64,000 nucleotides of DNA from Rhizophagus clarus. Its lineage: Eukaryota > Glomeromycota > Glomeromycetes > Glomerales > Glomeraceae. The notes beneath the pieces were generated by a model. It had not been told where the DNA came from. It worked only from the letters and a program-made list of their open reading frames with translations, and did not search any database. Location of the stretch: contig BLAL01000176.1 of NCBI GenBank assembly GCA_015698045.1, forward strand, positions 124,001-188,000. Reading direction: 5' to 3'. Positions 26,988 to 38,785 of this stretch are shown here, piece by piece. The translations under genes and the position numbers were made by a program. Position 1 is the stretch's first letter. Each line of letters begins with the position of its first letter.

Positions 26988-29900
26988 ATGACCTTACCTC
27001 AAACAAGATTAGTTCGAAATATTACTGTCGAGCGCTGTGAGAAGTTTTTATCACGAAATTTTTATTCGGACGTGAACTTACGCTCACAACTTTACAAGGA
27101 TCGTGAAGACTCTCATGATTACATTAAACTTCATGTTTATTCAGTTCCGGATTTGAAACGCATCACCTTTAAAGAAGCTATAAAAGGTGAATACAAAAAG
27201 GCTGAACGTGGCGACAATTTTGGTCCAAGTTGGGTACGTAAACTTAATATTATAACTGAATGGGAAACAGCAATTTGTTCATTGTAATTTCTTTGTTCTT
27301 CTTTTAGTCGACACATTGGTTTCGTATATCCGTTAAAATTCCCGAATATTGGAAAAATGAAGAAGTGCAGTTCCTATGGGATGCTGATAATGAAGGAATG
27401 ATATGGACTGTGGATGGGGTTCCCCTTCAGGGTCTTACTGGTGGCTGTAAGTGATAATCAGTTTAGATCAAACAAATTTTTGTCTTGACTCTTGAATTCA
27501 TAAGTCATTAATTTATAATTAGATGGTAATGATCGTAGAGCAGAATATATTCTTACGCGTAATTGTAAAGGTGGAGAAAAATTCGAGTTTTATTTAGAAA
27601 TGGCTTGTAACGGTAAATTAATTAATGAAGTTTCATTCATTATTTTTATTTTAAATTGGATTTAATAATTATTATAATGTTTTTATTATAGGAATGTTTG
27701 GTAATGGAAGTAATACGATAAATCCCCCAGATCCAAACAGAACATTTCGTTTAAATACAGTGGAATTAGTTGTTCCTAATAAAGATGCGTGGGATCTATT
27801 TTATGACTTTCAAGTTATACTTGATATGGCCAAAGAAATTCCTAATGATACCGTACGATCAGCTCAAGCACTTTATATTGCTAATAATATAGTCAACGTT
27901 TTTCGACCAGGAGATAATAAAACAATTCTTGAAGGGCGTAAAATTGCTCAGGAATTTTTGAAAAACAAAAATGGAAGTACACAACATAAATTAACCGCTG
28001 TTGGGCACTGTCATATTGATACCGCTTGGTTATGGTGAGTGAGAAATCAAAAATTTTTTAGTATGTAGACGATACAATTAATGTTTTTTTTATACTAAGG
28101 CCATTTGATGAGACCAAACGTAAAGTAGCTAGAAGTTGGTCTACCCAAGTTGGATTAATGGATATATATCCTGATTATAAATTTGTGTGCTCTCAAGCTC
28201 AACAATTTGAATGGTTGCATGAATATTACCCAGAATTGTTCAAGAAAGTTAAAGAAAAGTCCGATAAAGGTCAATTCTTGACAATTGGCGGGGTACGTAT
28301 TATATAATTTGATAGGAAAAAAAAATAGAATTTATGCATTAATTGTTAAATTTCTTTTTATTATAGACTTGGGTTGAAATGGATTGTAATGTTCCAAGCG
28401 GTGAATCATTTTGTAGACAATTTTTATACGGGTAACTAATTAAATGATCATTTTCACTTAAATTATGTTCGATCCTAAATATTTGATTTATATTTTTTTA
28501 GACAAAGATTTTTTGAGCATAATTTTGGGAAGAGAAGCAAAGTATTTTGGCTTCCAGATACCTTTGGTTATTCTGCTCAATTGCCTCAGATCATAAAAGG
28601 TGCTGGACTTAAATATTTTTTTACTCAGAAGTTATCATGGAATAATATAAACAAGGTTTGGAGATTTAATAACTTTACCGCTTTTTATGTGGTTGAGATT
28701 TCTGAGATCTTTTGAATAATTTTTTTTTTTTTTTTTGTTTTATTAGTTTCCCAACACAACATTCTATTGGGTTGGAATTGATGGAAGTAAGGTATTAACG
28801 CACATGTGCCCAGCTGAAAGGTGGGATTATTATTTTTTTTTTTAAGCAATTTTTTTTTTATAAAAAAAGAAAATTTGATTTAATTTCTATAATTTCTATG
28901 TAAATCGTTAGCTATGTTTCTCAATGCACAGTAGGTGAGCTTGTAAATAGTGTCAGAAACCATAAAGATAAAGAATACAGCAACGAAAGTCTTTTAGTTT
29001 TCGGAAATGGGGATGGTGGCGGTGGTCCACTCGCTTCTATGATTGAACGTTTACACCGAATGAAAGATATTGTAAATATATGTGACCATTAACTTTTGAT
29101 TTTCTTTATCCTTTTTATTTTCTAATAATTTTTCTTATAATTAGGATGGATTAGCTAAAGTTGAAATGGGAAGCGCTGAAGAATTTTATGAAAGAATTGA
29201 AAAAGATTCTAAGGAATTAGTAACCTGGAAAGGAGAATTAGTAAGTGATATTATATGTTCATTTTTTCCATATTTGTTATTATATGATTAATTTATTCTT
29301 AATATTTTAGTATTTTGAACTTCACCGAGGCACATATACTTCACATGGTCGTATCAAACGGTATAATCGCAAATCTGAACTTCTTTTACGGGACGTTGAG
29401 TTACTGTCTACGGTCAATTTTATTAAGTCGCAGACTGAAAATAAGAATTTCACGTAATATTTTCAAACATCTGCCTTGTTTCTTTATTATATTCCGTTTC
29501 TTACTTCTTTTGTTTCAAATCTTTATCTAGTTTTAATTATCCAAAGAAAGATCTAGATAAATTATGGAAATATGTCTTATTGTAAGTACTTTATATACAT
29601 AAATATATATAATTACGAATGATAAATTAATAAAATTCAAAATTATATAGGAACCAATTTCATGACGTATTGCCAGGTTCATCTATTGAAATGGTTTATG
29701 ATGATGCTAATAGGGTATAAGTTCTTTTTCATTGAATAAAATATACTGTCATTGTTTTTGCAGTATTCTTATTTTTACATTTTTTTTGTAGTTTTATGAA
29801 GAAGTCGAAAAAACTGGAAATGCTCTTCTTGAAGAAGCCCTTGATAAGTTATTTAAAATTTCCGACAGTGCTGAAAGTGCTAAAAAAGGTAGTTAATAAT

Positions 29901-32566
29901 GTTAACTTTTATTATTTTTAATAAGTTTAATTTGGATTAACATACAAATCATCGTCTATTTAGGGTTATTGGCTTTTAATACACTTGGCTGGAATAGAAC
30001 CGAAGTTATCGAAGTTCCTGTATGTAAAGGATTGGACCAATTGCCACAATTGTCAAAGGACAAGAAATCTGGATTCGTTTTAGGTTTGTCTTTGATTCAT
30101 TTTTATTATTCTTTTTATATTTTTAAAATACAATCCTAACCCCTTTATCCCAACAAACAGTTAATGATACTATCGGATTTGGAGCACAAAGAGTTGACCT
30201 AGAAATTCCCACTAATCTTACGCAAGTAACTGGTATGTATGTTCGTGTTTATTGTTTATTTATATGAATTGTTACAATAATTCATCTTTATTTTATTTTA
30301 TTTCTTAATAGCTTGTGTTGTCGATGATTTGTTCTGTTTGCAGAATAAATATATTTCTGCAAAATTTGATAAGCACGGTCGTTTAGTAAGCTTAGTTGAT
30401 CTTGATTTGAGGTCAAAGTAAGTGTTAATTCAATTGTGCAGCGATAAATGTGCGTATATTTTTTTTCATTCACGTGACAATTTTTAATTTAGCCGAGAAC
30501 TTGTTCCCGAAGGACAACATGGAAATAAATTCAATATTTATGAAGATATAGTAAGTAAAAATAAAAGGAGAAAAATTTGTTTTTTGGTCATTTATTATAT
30601 GAGCTTTAATGATAATTGTAAATTATTATTTTTTTAGCCATTGTTCTGGGATGGTATGTAAACACAATATTAAAAATATTTTTTTTCATTTCTTATTTAT
30701 TATATTAACATCCCATTATAATTTTATTTTAATCTTTTTTTTTTATAGCCTGGGATGGTAAGTACTTTTAAGAATTAAACGATTTTAAAGATAGCTATTG
30801 TACTTTCATTAATATACTTTTAACGTTTGTTATCGAAACAAATAGTTGAAATTTATCACTTACAAAAAGGGCATGAAGCGGGACTTGGCACTGTTAAGGT
30901 ATGGTATCTTTATTTTATAGATAACTGAAACAACTGAAACTATGGAATTTTCTAATTTTAATATATTTTTTTTTAGATAATTGAAACAGGGCCACTACGA
31001 GCGTCGTTATTACTTGAATCTAAGATTTCTAAAACTAGTACATTACGTCAAGTTATATCATTAACTGCAGTTTCACCAAGAATTGACTTTGATACAACAG
31101 TAGATTGGGATGAAAATAGACAATTCTTGGTAATTTTGTTTGTTCTTAATAAGTTATGCATATAAAAACGTTCTAATTTGCTAATCTATTTAACTTGTTA
31201 CAGAAAGTAGAGTTTCCATTTGATATTTATAATGATTATGTAAGTATGGTCCTTTTTTTTTTTGATAAATGAGAGACTTTAATTAATCATGTTCAAATTG
31301 TCTTATTTGATAGGCTACTTATGAAACTCAATTTGGATTCATTCAACGTCCTACACATTATAATACCACATGGGATTCGGCTAAATTCGAAGTATGCGGG
31401 CACAAATTCGCCGATTTATCGGAATACGGATATGGAGTAGCGTTGTTGAATGATTGTAAATATGGTAAGTTATTTTTATAAGAATGCAAATGTAACGTAT
31501 GATTATAATTTCTTATTTTTATTAATTTAAGGATATGCAATTCATGGAAATGTGATGAGATTGTCTCTATTAAGAGCTCCGAAGGTTTGTTGAAACTTGT
31601 ACGGTTTTTTTTATTTTTCCAAATGAAATCTAATTTTAATTTTGAAAATATCTAGGCGCCGGATGCTCATTGTGATATTGGAACTCACAAGTTTAAATAT
31701 GCAATTCTGCCGCATGCTTGTTCTTTCTTGGAATCTAATGTTGTTAGAGAAGCGTATCAATTTAACGTTCCTTTAATTATCAGGTAAATTTACACCTATT
31801 CCCATTATTTCTATTATTTATATATTACGTTATTATATACTAATATTTTTTGTTTTACTAAAAGAACCACATCCAAAGAATTTGTACAAGCATATGATAC
31901 CAAATCATACTTTACAATTTCTAATGCACCGAATGTTATTTTGGATACTGTCAAGCGTGCAGAAGATACTGACGAGATTATATTGAGATTATATGAAGCT
32001 TATGGAGGTCATGCTAAAGCTATATTAACAAGGTTCGTTAACGATTGCGTGTTAATGAATTAAATTCTTAATATATTAACTAACTTGAAAAAAAAAAAAA
32101 AATTTTTAAAAATATAGTACACTTCCGTTAGAACATATTTACGAAACAAATATTTTAGAAGATAATACTTGTCTTGTTAATTATAACCATCAAGAAGGAT
32201 CCGTTATTAATTTCAGACCATTCCAAGTTATTACATTGAAAGTGACTTTGAGGTGAGTCAAGATATCACTTTAATATATAATACTTATTTAATAATGTAC
32301 GAATGTTGTCCTGATATTGATTTTTTTACTAGTAATTAATATATAAATAATGATTAGAATTATTTAAAGATTTACATGAATTGTAAAATTACGAAATGTA
32401 AGATAAATAAAGAATAAATGAGATGTCTCCTAATATAATTTATTTAAAAAAAGAAAGAAAATTAATAACATTTAATAATATATTTTTAATATTGAAACAA
32501 TAGTAGACTAACATTTTATAAACTATTATTTCTTTATATAGGGAAAAAGAATGGACCTTTCTTTAA
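26988..32566 (+). CDS. AMS1: Alpha-mannosidase, GH38, AMS1/MAN2C1 class
   Basis: Hydrolyses alpha-linked mannose from free oligosaccharides; in yeast the orthologue acts in the vacuole after cytosol-to-vacuole transport, and the animal one is cytosolic. There is no signal peptide ([20 protein letters not shown]), which fits that class. The N-terminal region has [19 protein letters not shown] (joined across intron 1). The catalytic domain opens with [20 protein letters not shown] (zinc ligands His, Asp), then [15 protein letters not shown] (the Asp is the expected nucleophile), [10 protein letters not shown] and [20 protein letters not shown]. The C-terminal half has [17 protein letters not shown] and ends [16 protein letters not shown]. 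About 28 short introns, all interpretable as GT-AG, include two consecutive tiny exons at 30638-30653 (16 nt) and 30749-30757 (9 nt). No disruption was seen. Confidence 0.95.
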
Positions 32567-33689
32567 ATTAACTTAAGGGATAAATATATTAACCTAAGTA
32601 TTTTTATCTGTTATTGATCTTAAATTTATTTATAAGTTACTTTTGGTATTTTAGTTAATTTATTATTTATACTTTATACTTTTATACTTTATTATAATAT
32701 TTTATTAAATTATTTAAGGAGAAAATAAATAAATATATATATATTTGATCACAACTTGATTTGTTATATGTGATTAATAATAATTATGATTTATTTATTT
32801 TTCCGAAAGATTAACAAAGGGAAGGTTTCAAACCTACTTTTTTTCGGTAAACAAAGAGTAAAAAAAATAAAGTTGATTTCGATTTCGATTTCAATTCTGA
32901 TTTCTTTGATTGTATATACAGTATATACAGTATATGTATATATATATATATATTAGTAATACATGTGAATTTTTTTTTTTTTTGTTGTGGATTATTCTCG
33001 GATAAACTTTTTTCTAATTATTTATCAATCATTTCCGAATCTTTTTTTTTTTTCTTAGTTCGGATTAAAGTCATAATAACCAAATACCAATTCATAATAA
33101 AAACTTGTTTTACAAACCTGAAATTTTAACAAGAGAAAAAAATTTTTTTTTTTTTATTTTTCCTTAAAAAAAAAAAAAAAAAAACTCGTTAAATAACCGG
33201 ATAAATTTAACATTATTATAATCTAACCGATTAAAAATAATAATAAAAAATATAAAAAAAAAAATGAACGTAACGTAAAATGAATGTATGATTCACAAAT
33301 TTTTTTTTTTTTTTAAACCTTACTATTGTAAACCTTACTGAATAGATCAACTTGGAAATAAATAATACAAGTAAAAAAAAAATAACTTGAACGATGATTT
33401 TTTTTTTTTTTTTTATTAGAATTTTTATGCAATAAAAAAAAAAAAAAAATCGACGTGGATCCATAAAAAAATAAAAAACTTGATAATCATTGGAGAAATT
33501 ATTTGAAAGTAAAATCTCAAATGTCACACAAAAAAACCAAAATATATAAAACCAAACCAAATTAAGTGTAGTTACTTTTTATTTTTAACCCTGCATTTTT
33601 TTAATTCAGATAATTTTAATGATGATGATGTCGATCCGATGTTTAAACAACTCCGACAAAATAATTGATAAAATAAAATAAAATAAAAT

Positions 33690-33845
33690 AAAATAATTAA
33701 TAAATAAAAGTAATTGATAAGATAAAATAATTAATAAATAAAATAATTAATAAATAAAATAATTAATAAATAAAATAATTAATAAATAAAATAATTAATA
33801 AATAAAATAATTAATAAATAAAATAATTAATAAATAAAATAATTT
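33690..33845. repeat. 16-bp tandem repeat, aattaataaataaaat
   Basis: About eight to nine near-perfect copies of the 16-base unit aattaataaataaaat are stacked, preceded by a simple aaaat run (about 33665-33695). It is a plain AT-rich minisatellite in the gene-free region. Confidence 0.85.
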
Positions 33846-34584
33846 GGAATTGTATACAAGTAATTAAAATATTTTTAACCCATCTTTTTTACATGCCAAT
33901 TTTCCAATCAATTTAGTTCATGATTATACCAAAACGAGATCGTCAGATTAAGGTAAAATAATATCAAGTTAAGAAAACTAAAAGAGAATTTTTACGAATT
34001 TATGGTAATTTTTATTATAGTTTCTGTAAAAAAGAAAAAAAAAAATTATTTTATTAAGGAAATATCAATATTTAAAACATATATTGCGCTATTAAAAAGA
34101 AAAAAAAATCATTTTTTATATAACTGAATTTTGAGAATTATGATAACGGATAACCAACGTTTCGATCATCGCAGCAGAGGAATATATCAATCCATAAATA
34201 TAGTAGATCTTTCAACCACCATAATAATAAATAGATGAAACTATTGAAATTGATACTAATCTGAATTTATTCTAGCCTGAAAGCATTTTATATATTCGAT
34301 TATGATACTTCTTTTACCGCATGTTCCAATCAATTAATAACATATTATACGGTAAGTCATTACTCAAAAAAATTGATTAACATGAAACAATTTTTTTTTC
34401 TCAAGGATGAAACCTTGAAAGTAAGATTCTTTAAATAATGATGAAATGATGACATATTGTTAGACGAACAAACAACATATTGTTTCATGAATAGTTACAT
34501 ATTACATCATAAGGTTGAGTGAAAGATACTCCTGAGTATGCTAATCTGACTATACATATAATGGACGCGATATACTGTAGTGGC

Positions 34585-35041
34585 TAGAGTTGGGTGCCGA
34601 AATATTTCGGCATATCAAATTGCCGAAATTCTTGCCGAAATCCCAAATTAAATTTTAGATTTCAGCAATGGTTTAAAATTTCGACAATAGCTTGAAATCA
34701 AATTTCTGAAACCTCAAAATATTGTCAAAGTCCCAAAATATCAAACTGTTGCCGAAATCCCAAACTATTGCTGAAATTCCAGGCTATTGTTAAAGCTTAA
34801 AATCGGGTGCCGAAATCCCAAATATATCAACCATGTAGCAAAAATATTTTGGTTCATGGAATATAATAATCGCACAAAATCTCAAATCCCAAGCTTGTTA
34901 AAACTTCAAACTGTTGCTGAAATCCAAAAATAATGCCGAAATTCCAAATTATTACTGAAATACAACTCTAAAATTTAATTTGGGATTTCGGCAAGAATTT
35001 CGGCAATTTGATATGCCGAAATATTTCGGCGCCCAATTCTA
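34585..35041. mobile_element. hAT-like MITE, 457 bp, with GCCGAAAT motifs
   Basis: Long inverted arms start TAGAGTTGGGTGCCGAAAT and end in CGGCGCCCAATTCTA; the arms stay similar for about 85 bases. The flanking sequences are gtagtggc (34577-34584) and atagtggc (35042-35049), an 8-bp target duplication with one mismatch, as expected for an older hAT insertion. The interior repeats variants of 'gccgaaatcccaaa' and 'gctgaaat' many times on both strands. There is no coding capacity. Confidence 0.8.
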
Positions 35042-38000
35042 ATAGTGGCTAAAATGATTGTAAACGTTATAAATCGTAATCGTATAATATTTTAATTATC
35101 GGATTGGGTAAAGCAATATCATTAAAAAAAAAAAATTTTTTGTAAACGTGATATACATGGATTGGGTTCAAGGTTCATAGAAAGATGGCGTCATTAATTT
35201 TAACAAATGAAAAAGTAACCTCTGTTTTTTGTTAAATTTGACGATGTTAATTCATTCACTTTAATTCTCTCTTATTTAATTTCTTTTATAACTTGTATTA
35301 TATAACATTCAATTAATTCAATTAATTTCCAAATCTCCTCCAAATATTCCAAATTTTTTTTTTTTACTAGAATTTATCACATAAAAACATAAAAATGTAA
35401 TTACTATTATAAATTAGAATTTAAATATGAAGAAATCGCAAATAATAAATAACATGAGGAATGGGTAATACATTTAATTAAGATAAAATTCACGCGACTT
35501 TATTGCGAAATAAAAAATTTGAAATTTTTTTTATATCGTAATTACAATTTCTCAAATAATAATTAATTATTAGTAACGAAGAATCTAAGAATGATTACAT
35601 AAAGTAATGGCTAATATATGCACAAAATAAATACGTGCGATTAGGTCATTAATAGAGAGAATGAAATGATTTAATGATTTACGTCAATATTGGACCAATC
35701 TTATGACCAAGGGGTCCAATAGATTATCGTACTGCATAACCCCTGCAGGTGATGTTTGTTGACAAGCAATTTGACTGGAGGATTGATTGTAAAGAGGATT
35801 AGATACCATTCAGATATACTGTACACACAGATATTATAGTTTCATAGAACCATTGTCTTTTAAAATTCATTGAAAATATTTTTTTTTTTTTTTCTGTTCC
35901 CTGCTGTACATCAGTAAATCACCTTTTTTTTTTTGACCGGAGACTTTTTTTCTTTTTTGTCATTGTGTCTAAAATTATTAATAATAATTTATTCTTTTTG
36001 AATTTTAAGGAGGTTTTGATGAAAAATAACGACAATTTTTGAAAAGAACCAATTAAAATATATTATTACTTATTTTTATCCAATGAAAATTAATCCGAAG
36101 GTAAAAAATTATTTAAAATATCGTACATACATTATATAGTTACTCAACAATGTGTAAATATGTTAAAATATGTCGTGAAATTCACAAGCCCTTTTAAGTG
36201 ACACCACACAAAAAAAATAAATTTTGTTTTTTTTTTTATTTGAATTATCATGTAAATAGATATAACCAGCTTCACAAGTTCTATCCAATTAATCATAGCA
36301 ATCAACTTTAATAACAAATTTGTTAAAGATCAACTTAAAATTTTTATTTTCCCGCGTTGCTGTATAATCATTTCGGTAAATCCAAATGTAACATCGTGTG
36401 CGCACACACACAAAAAATATTTATTACGCCTAATATCCCAATTATTTGAATTAAAAATAATATAATACATGTCTCATAACCAATGAAAATTACTCCGTCT
36501 TTTGATAATCACAAAGATCATTTAGTTTCTTAAAGAAGCTCTTGGCGTTTCGATATTTCGTGTAAAGATAATGATTAATTGTAAATAATGGAAGAATGGA
36601 AGCTTTTGAGTGGCTTAGCTTTCGACATTACCATAATAAGTAAAAATGAGGTTATTCCCTACGTAATTCGAGAGTATCCTGAAACGTTGTTAAGTTACGA
36701 GTTTCCAAACATTTTCCTATAAATTTCAGTTCTTTTGATCTAATTACGGATAAATTAGTTAAATTAAATTTTTTCTTTGAGTTAAAAAAAAAAAAAAAAA
36801 AGATGTTCAAATATCATTTACCAAATAAATGATCAATAAAAATCATCTTTCGGAAAAATTACGATAAATTTGGTTCATGTTCTGAATATCAAAAATGTCT
36901 CAAATTCGAAGATTCTTAATTCCTTGGATCCATGATCATTTTAATTATTAAGTATTTACAAAAAAAGTTAAGACCCTATAAAAATTTGAATAATAAGAAA
37001 TAATTTCTGAAACATTTGAAGTGTCAATTCTGACTTTTGTCGATTAAAATAGAAGGTAATTTTTTTTTTTTTTGTGTAAAGGGGTGAAATAAAAAGGAGT
37101 AAAAGAAAAAAAAAAATCTATGGCATTCCATAGATACAATGCGTTTACTTTTTTATTTCGACTTTTCGATTTTTCTATTTATTTATTTTATTTTTTTTTG
37201 TTTTTATTTTTTTCTTTTCTTTTCTAAAAGAAAAAAAAAGTGCATGAATGGAGGAAAAAAAAAAAAAAAAAAAATATCACGTGTGTTTACCATATTTACA
37301 TTTTTTTTTTTTTACGCCAAAAAAAAAAATTGTAAAAAAATTGCGTAAAAAAAAAAATACAATGTTATAAATGATATGCAGGGTCGGGAGGGTTTTTTTT
37401 TCTAAACCTATTTAACACATTATCCGACGCATAGGGTAAAAATATTCCAAATATAGCTAAATGAATGAATAGAATAGAAAAGATATGGTTACAACAAATC
37501 TGAAATTTTCTCTCATGAAATTATAACTGTATTTCGATCCTCTCAAGTGACCCCCCCCAAAAAAAGTACATTATTATTATTACTAACCATACATTTAGTT
37601 TCATTCAAAATAATCAAAATAATCCAAAAAGTTAAGTATTATTCTATCAGGGTTGTGCAACCGTGTTACCAATAAATTAATTAGTTTGAACACAAATAAA
37701 ACTTAAATCATGAAGACAATCTTTTTGAAAAAAAAGTGCGGGAAAAGCGATGACAATCCAAGTAATTTATATTATGTTGTATAACAAAACGTGATTATTA
37801 ACTTGTATCTTTATAAGGCTGGCTTGATTTCGGAAAAACAGGGGCGGAGAAAGTTTGAATTGAGGTTAACAACAAAAATAATTAATGGAATAAATTACTA
37901 TCATATCGTTTTAAATAAAACAAGAGTATATACAAAATTAAATTACCACATGATAACATCATTAAACATGTTTGCTTAAATTCGGAGTAATAAACAATAA

Positions 38001-38479
38001 TGTAACTTTTTATTAAGTAACTGCGAATTATACATTTGTTATACATTAGAATTTATTAACAATATTTAATTATAACCGAATAAACTTTCACCTTAAATAA
38101 ATCAATAATATTTTGGTGTTCATCAGATAATGTTGATAGAAAGATCCCCTTAGATTTGTGCTAACACAAAAAAAAACTGCATATATCAAAACTTTTTTTT
38201 TTTCTTTTCCTCTTTTGAACGATTATTTTTGTTCAAATTACATCTATTTTTTCTATCCTCCTTTTTTTTTTTTATTTATTATAATAAATACATTCTTTTT
38301 TGCATCGTGCATTTTTTTTTTTTTTTTTCCTTCGTAAATAAATAAATGTTAATATATTTTTTTTGTCCTTTAAATTATACCTAAAACGTTATTTAATTTG
38401 ACCTCTTTATAAACCTAATTGATGTTTACAATAATTTTATAAAATTTTTAATAACCTCGCGATAATTTGGAAAAATATA

Positions 38480-38785
38480 CTTTATGTGCTACATCCCTTT
38501 TATATCATTATTTACGAAATCGTTTACGAAATACCGTTTACCATCATTCAAATCATTCCACCACATTTTGCTTTTGCATTAAGCATAATAAAGGCAGTTA
38601 TTAATTTTTTTTATTTTTTTGATACTCGAATTTTTCTTCATTTTTTTTTTTTTTTTTCCTAAAAAATTGTTAATTTTAATTTTGAATTTTTTAATTAATT
38701 TATTATTTAATTTACTTATATTGATATATATTATTCTCTTAAAAAAAAAAAAATATTTTTTTTTTTTTTTTTCTTTTGAACAGAA
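38480..38785 (+). promoter_or_regulatory. Upstream region of the receptor-like gene, conserved in cassette copies
   Basis: The blocks atcccttttatatcat, atcattccaccacattttgc and tgcattaagcataataaagg recur, in inverse orientation, upstream of the decayed copies near 18.42-18.51 and 11.38-11.43 kb. Persistence beside decayed genes more likely reflects shared duplication than selection, but it marks the promoter-proximal segment. T-rich tracts directly precede the ATG. Confidence 0.5.

Larger units (their letters stand above)
32567..38785. other. 6.2-kb gene-free region rich in A/T tracts
   Basis: After the mannosidase stop there is no supported gene until the receptor. Contents: AT-rich DNA with long poly-A and poly-T runs (about 33.15-33.45, 37.05-37.35, 38.2-38.35, 38.64-38.78 kb), a 16-bp tandem repeat near 33.7-33.84 kb, one hAT-like MITE (34585-35041), and a short CA run near 36400. 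The small open frames around 33.2, 37.1 and 37.8 kb are low-complexity or lack any family likeness. Confidence 0.6.

Noticed and set aside
29315-29530. 71-codon frame inside the mannosidase
   Set aside because: It is an off-frame reading of a coding exon ([13 protein letters not shown] in the true frame) running into an intron.
33231-33560. 109-codon Phe/Lys-rich minus-strand frame
   Set aside because: It is made of poly-A and poly-T runs, with no credible protein features.
37139-37348. Phe/Lys-rich 69-codon frame
   Set aside because: Homopolymer-driven; no context.
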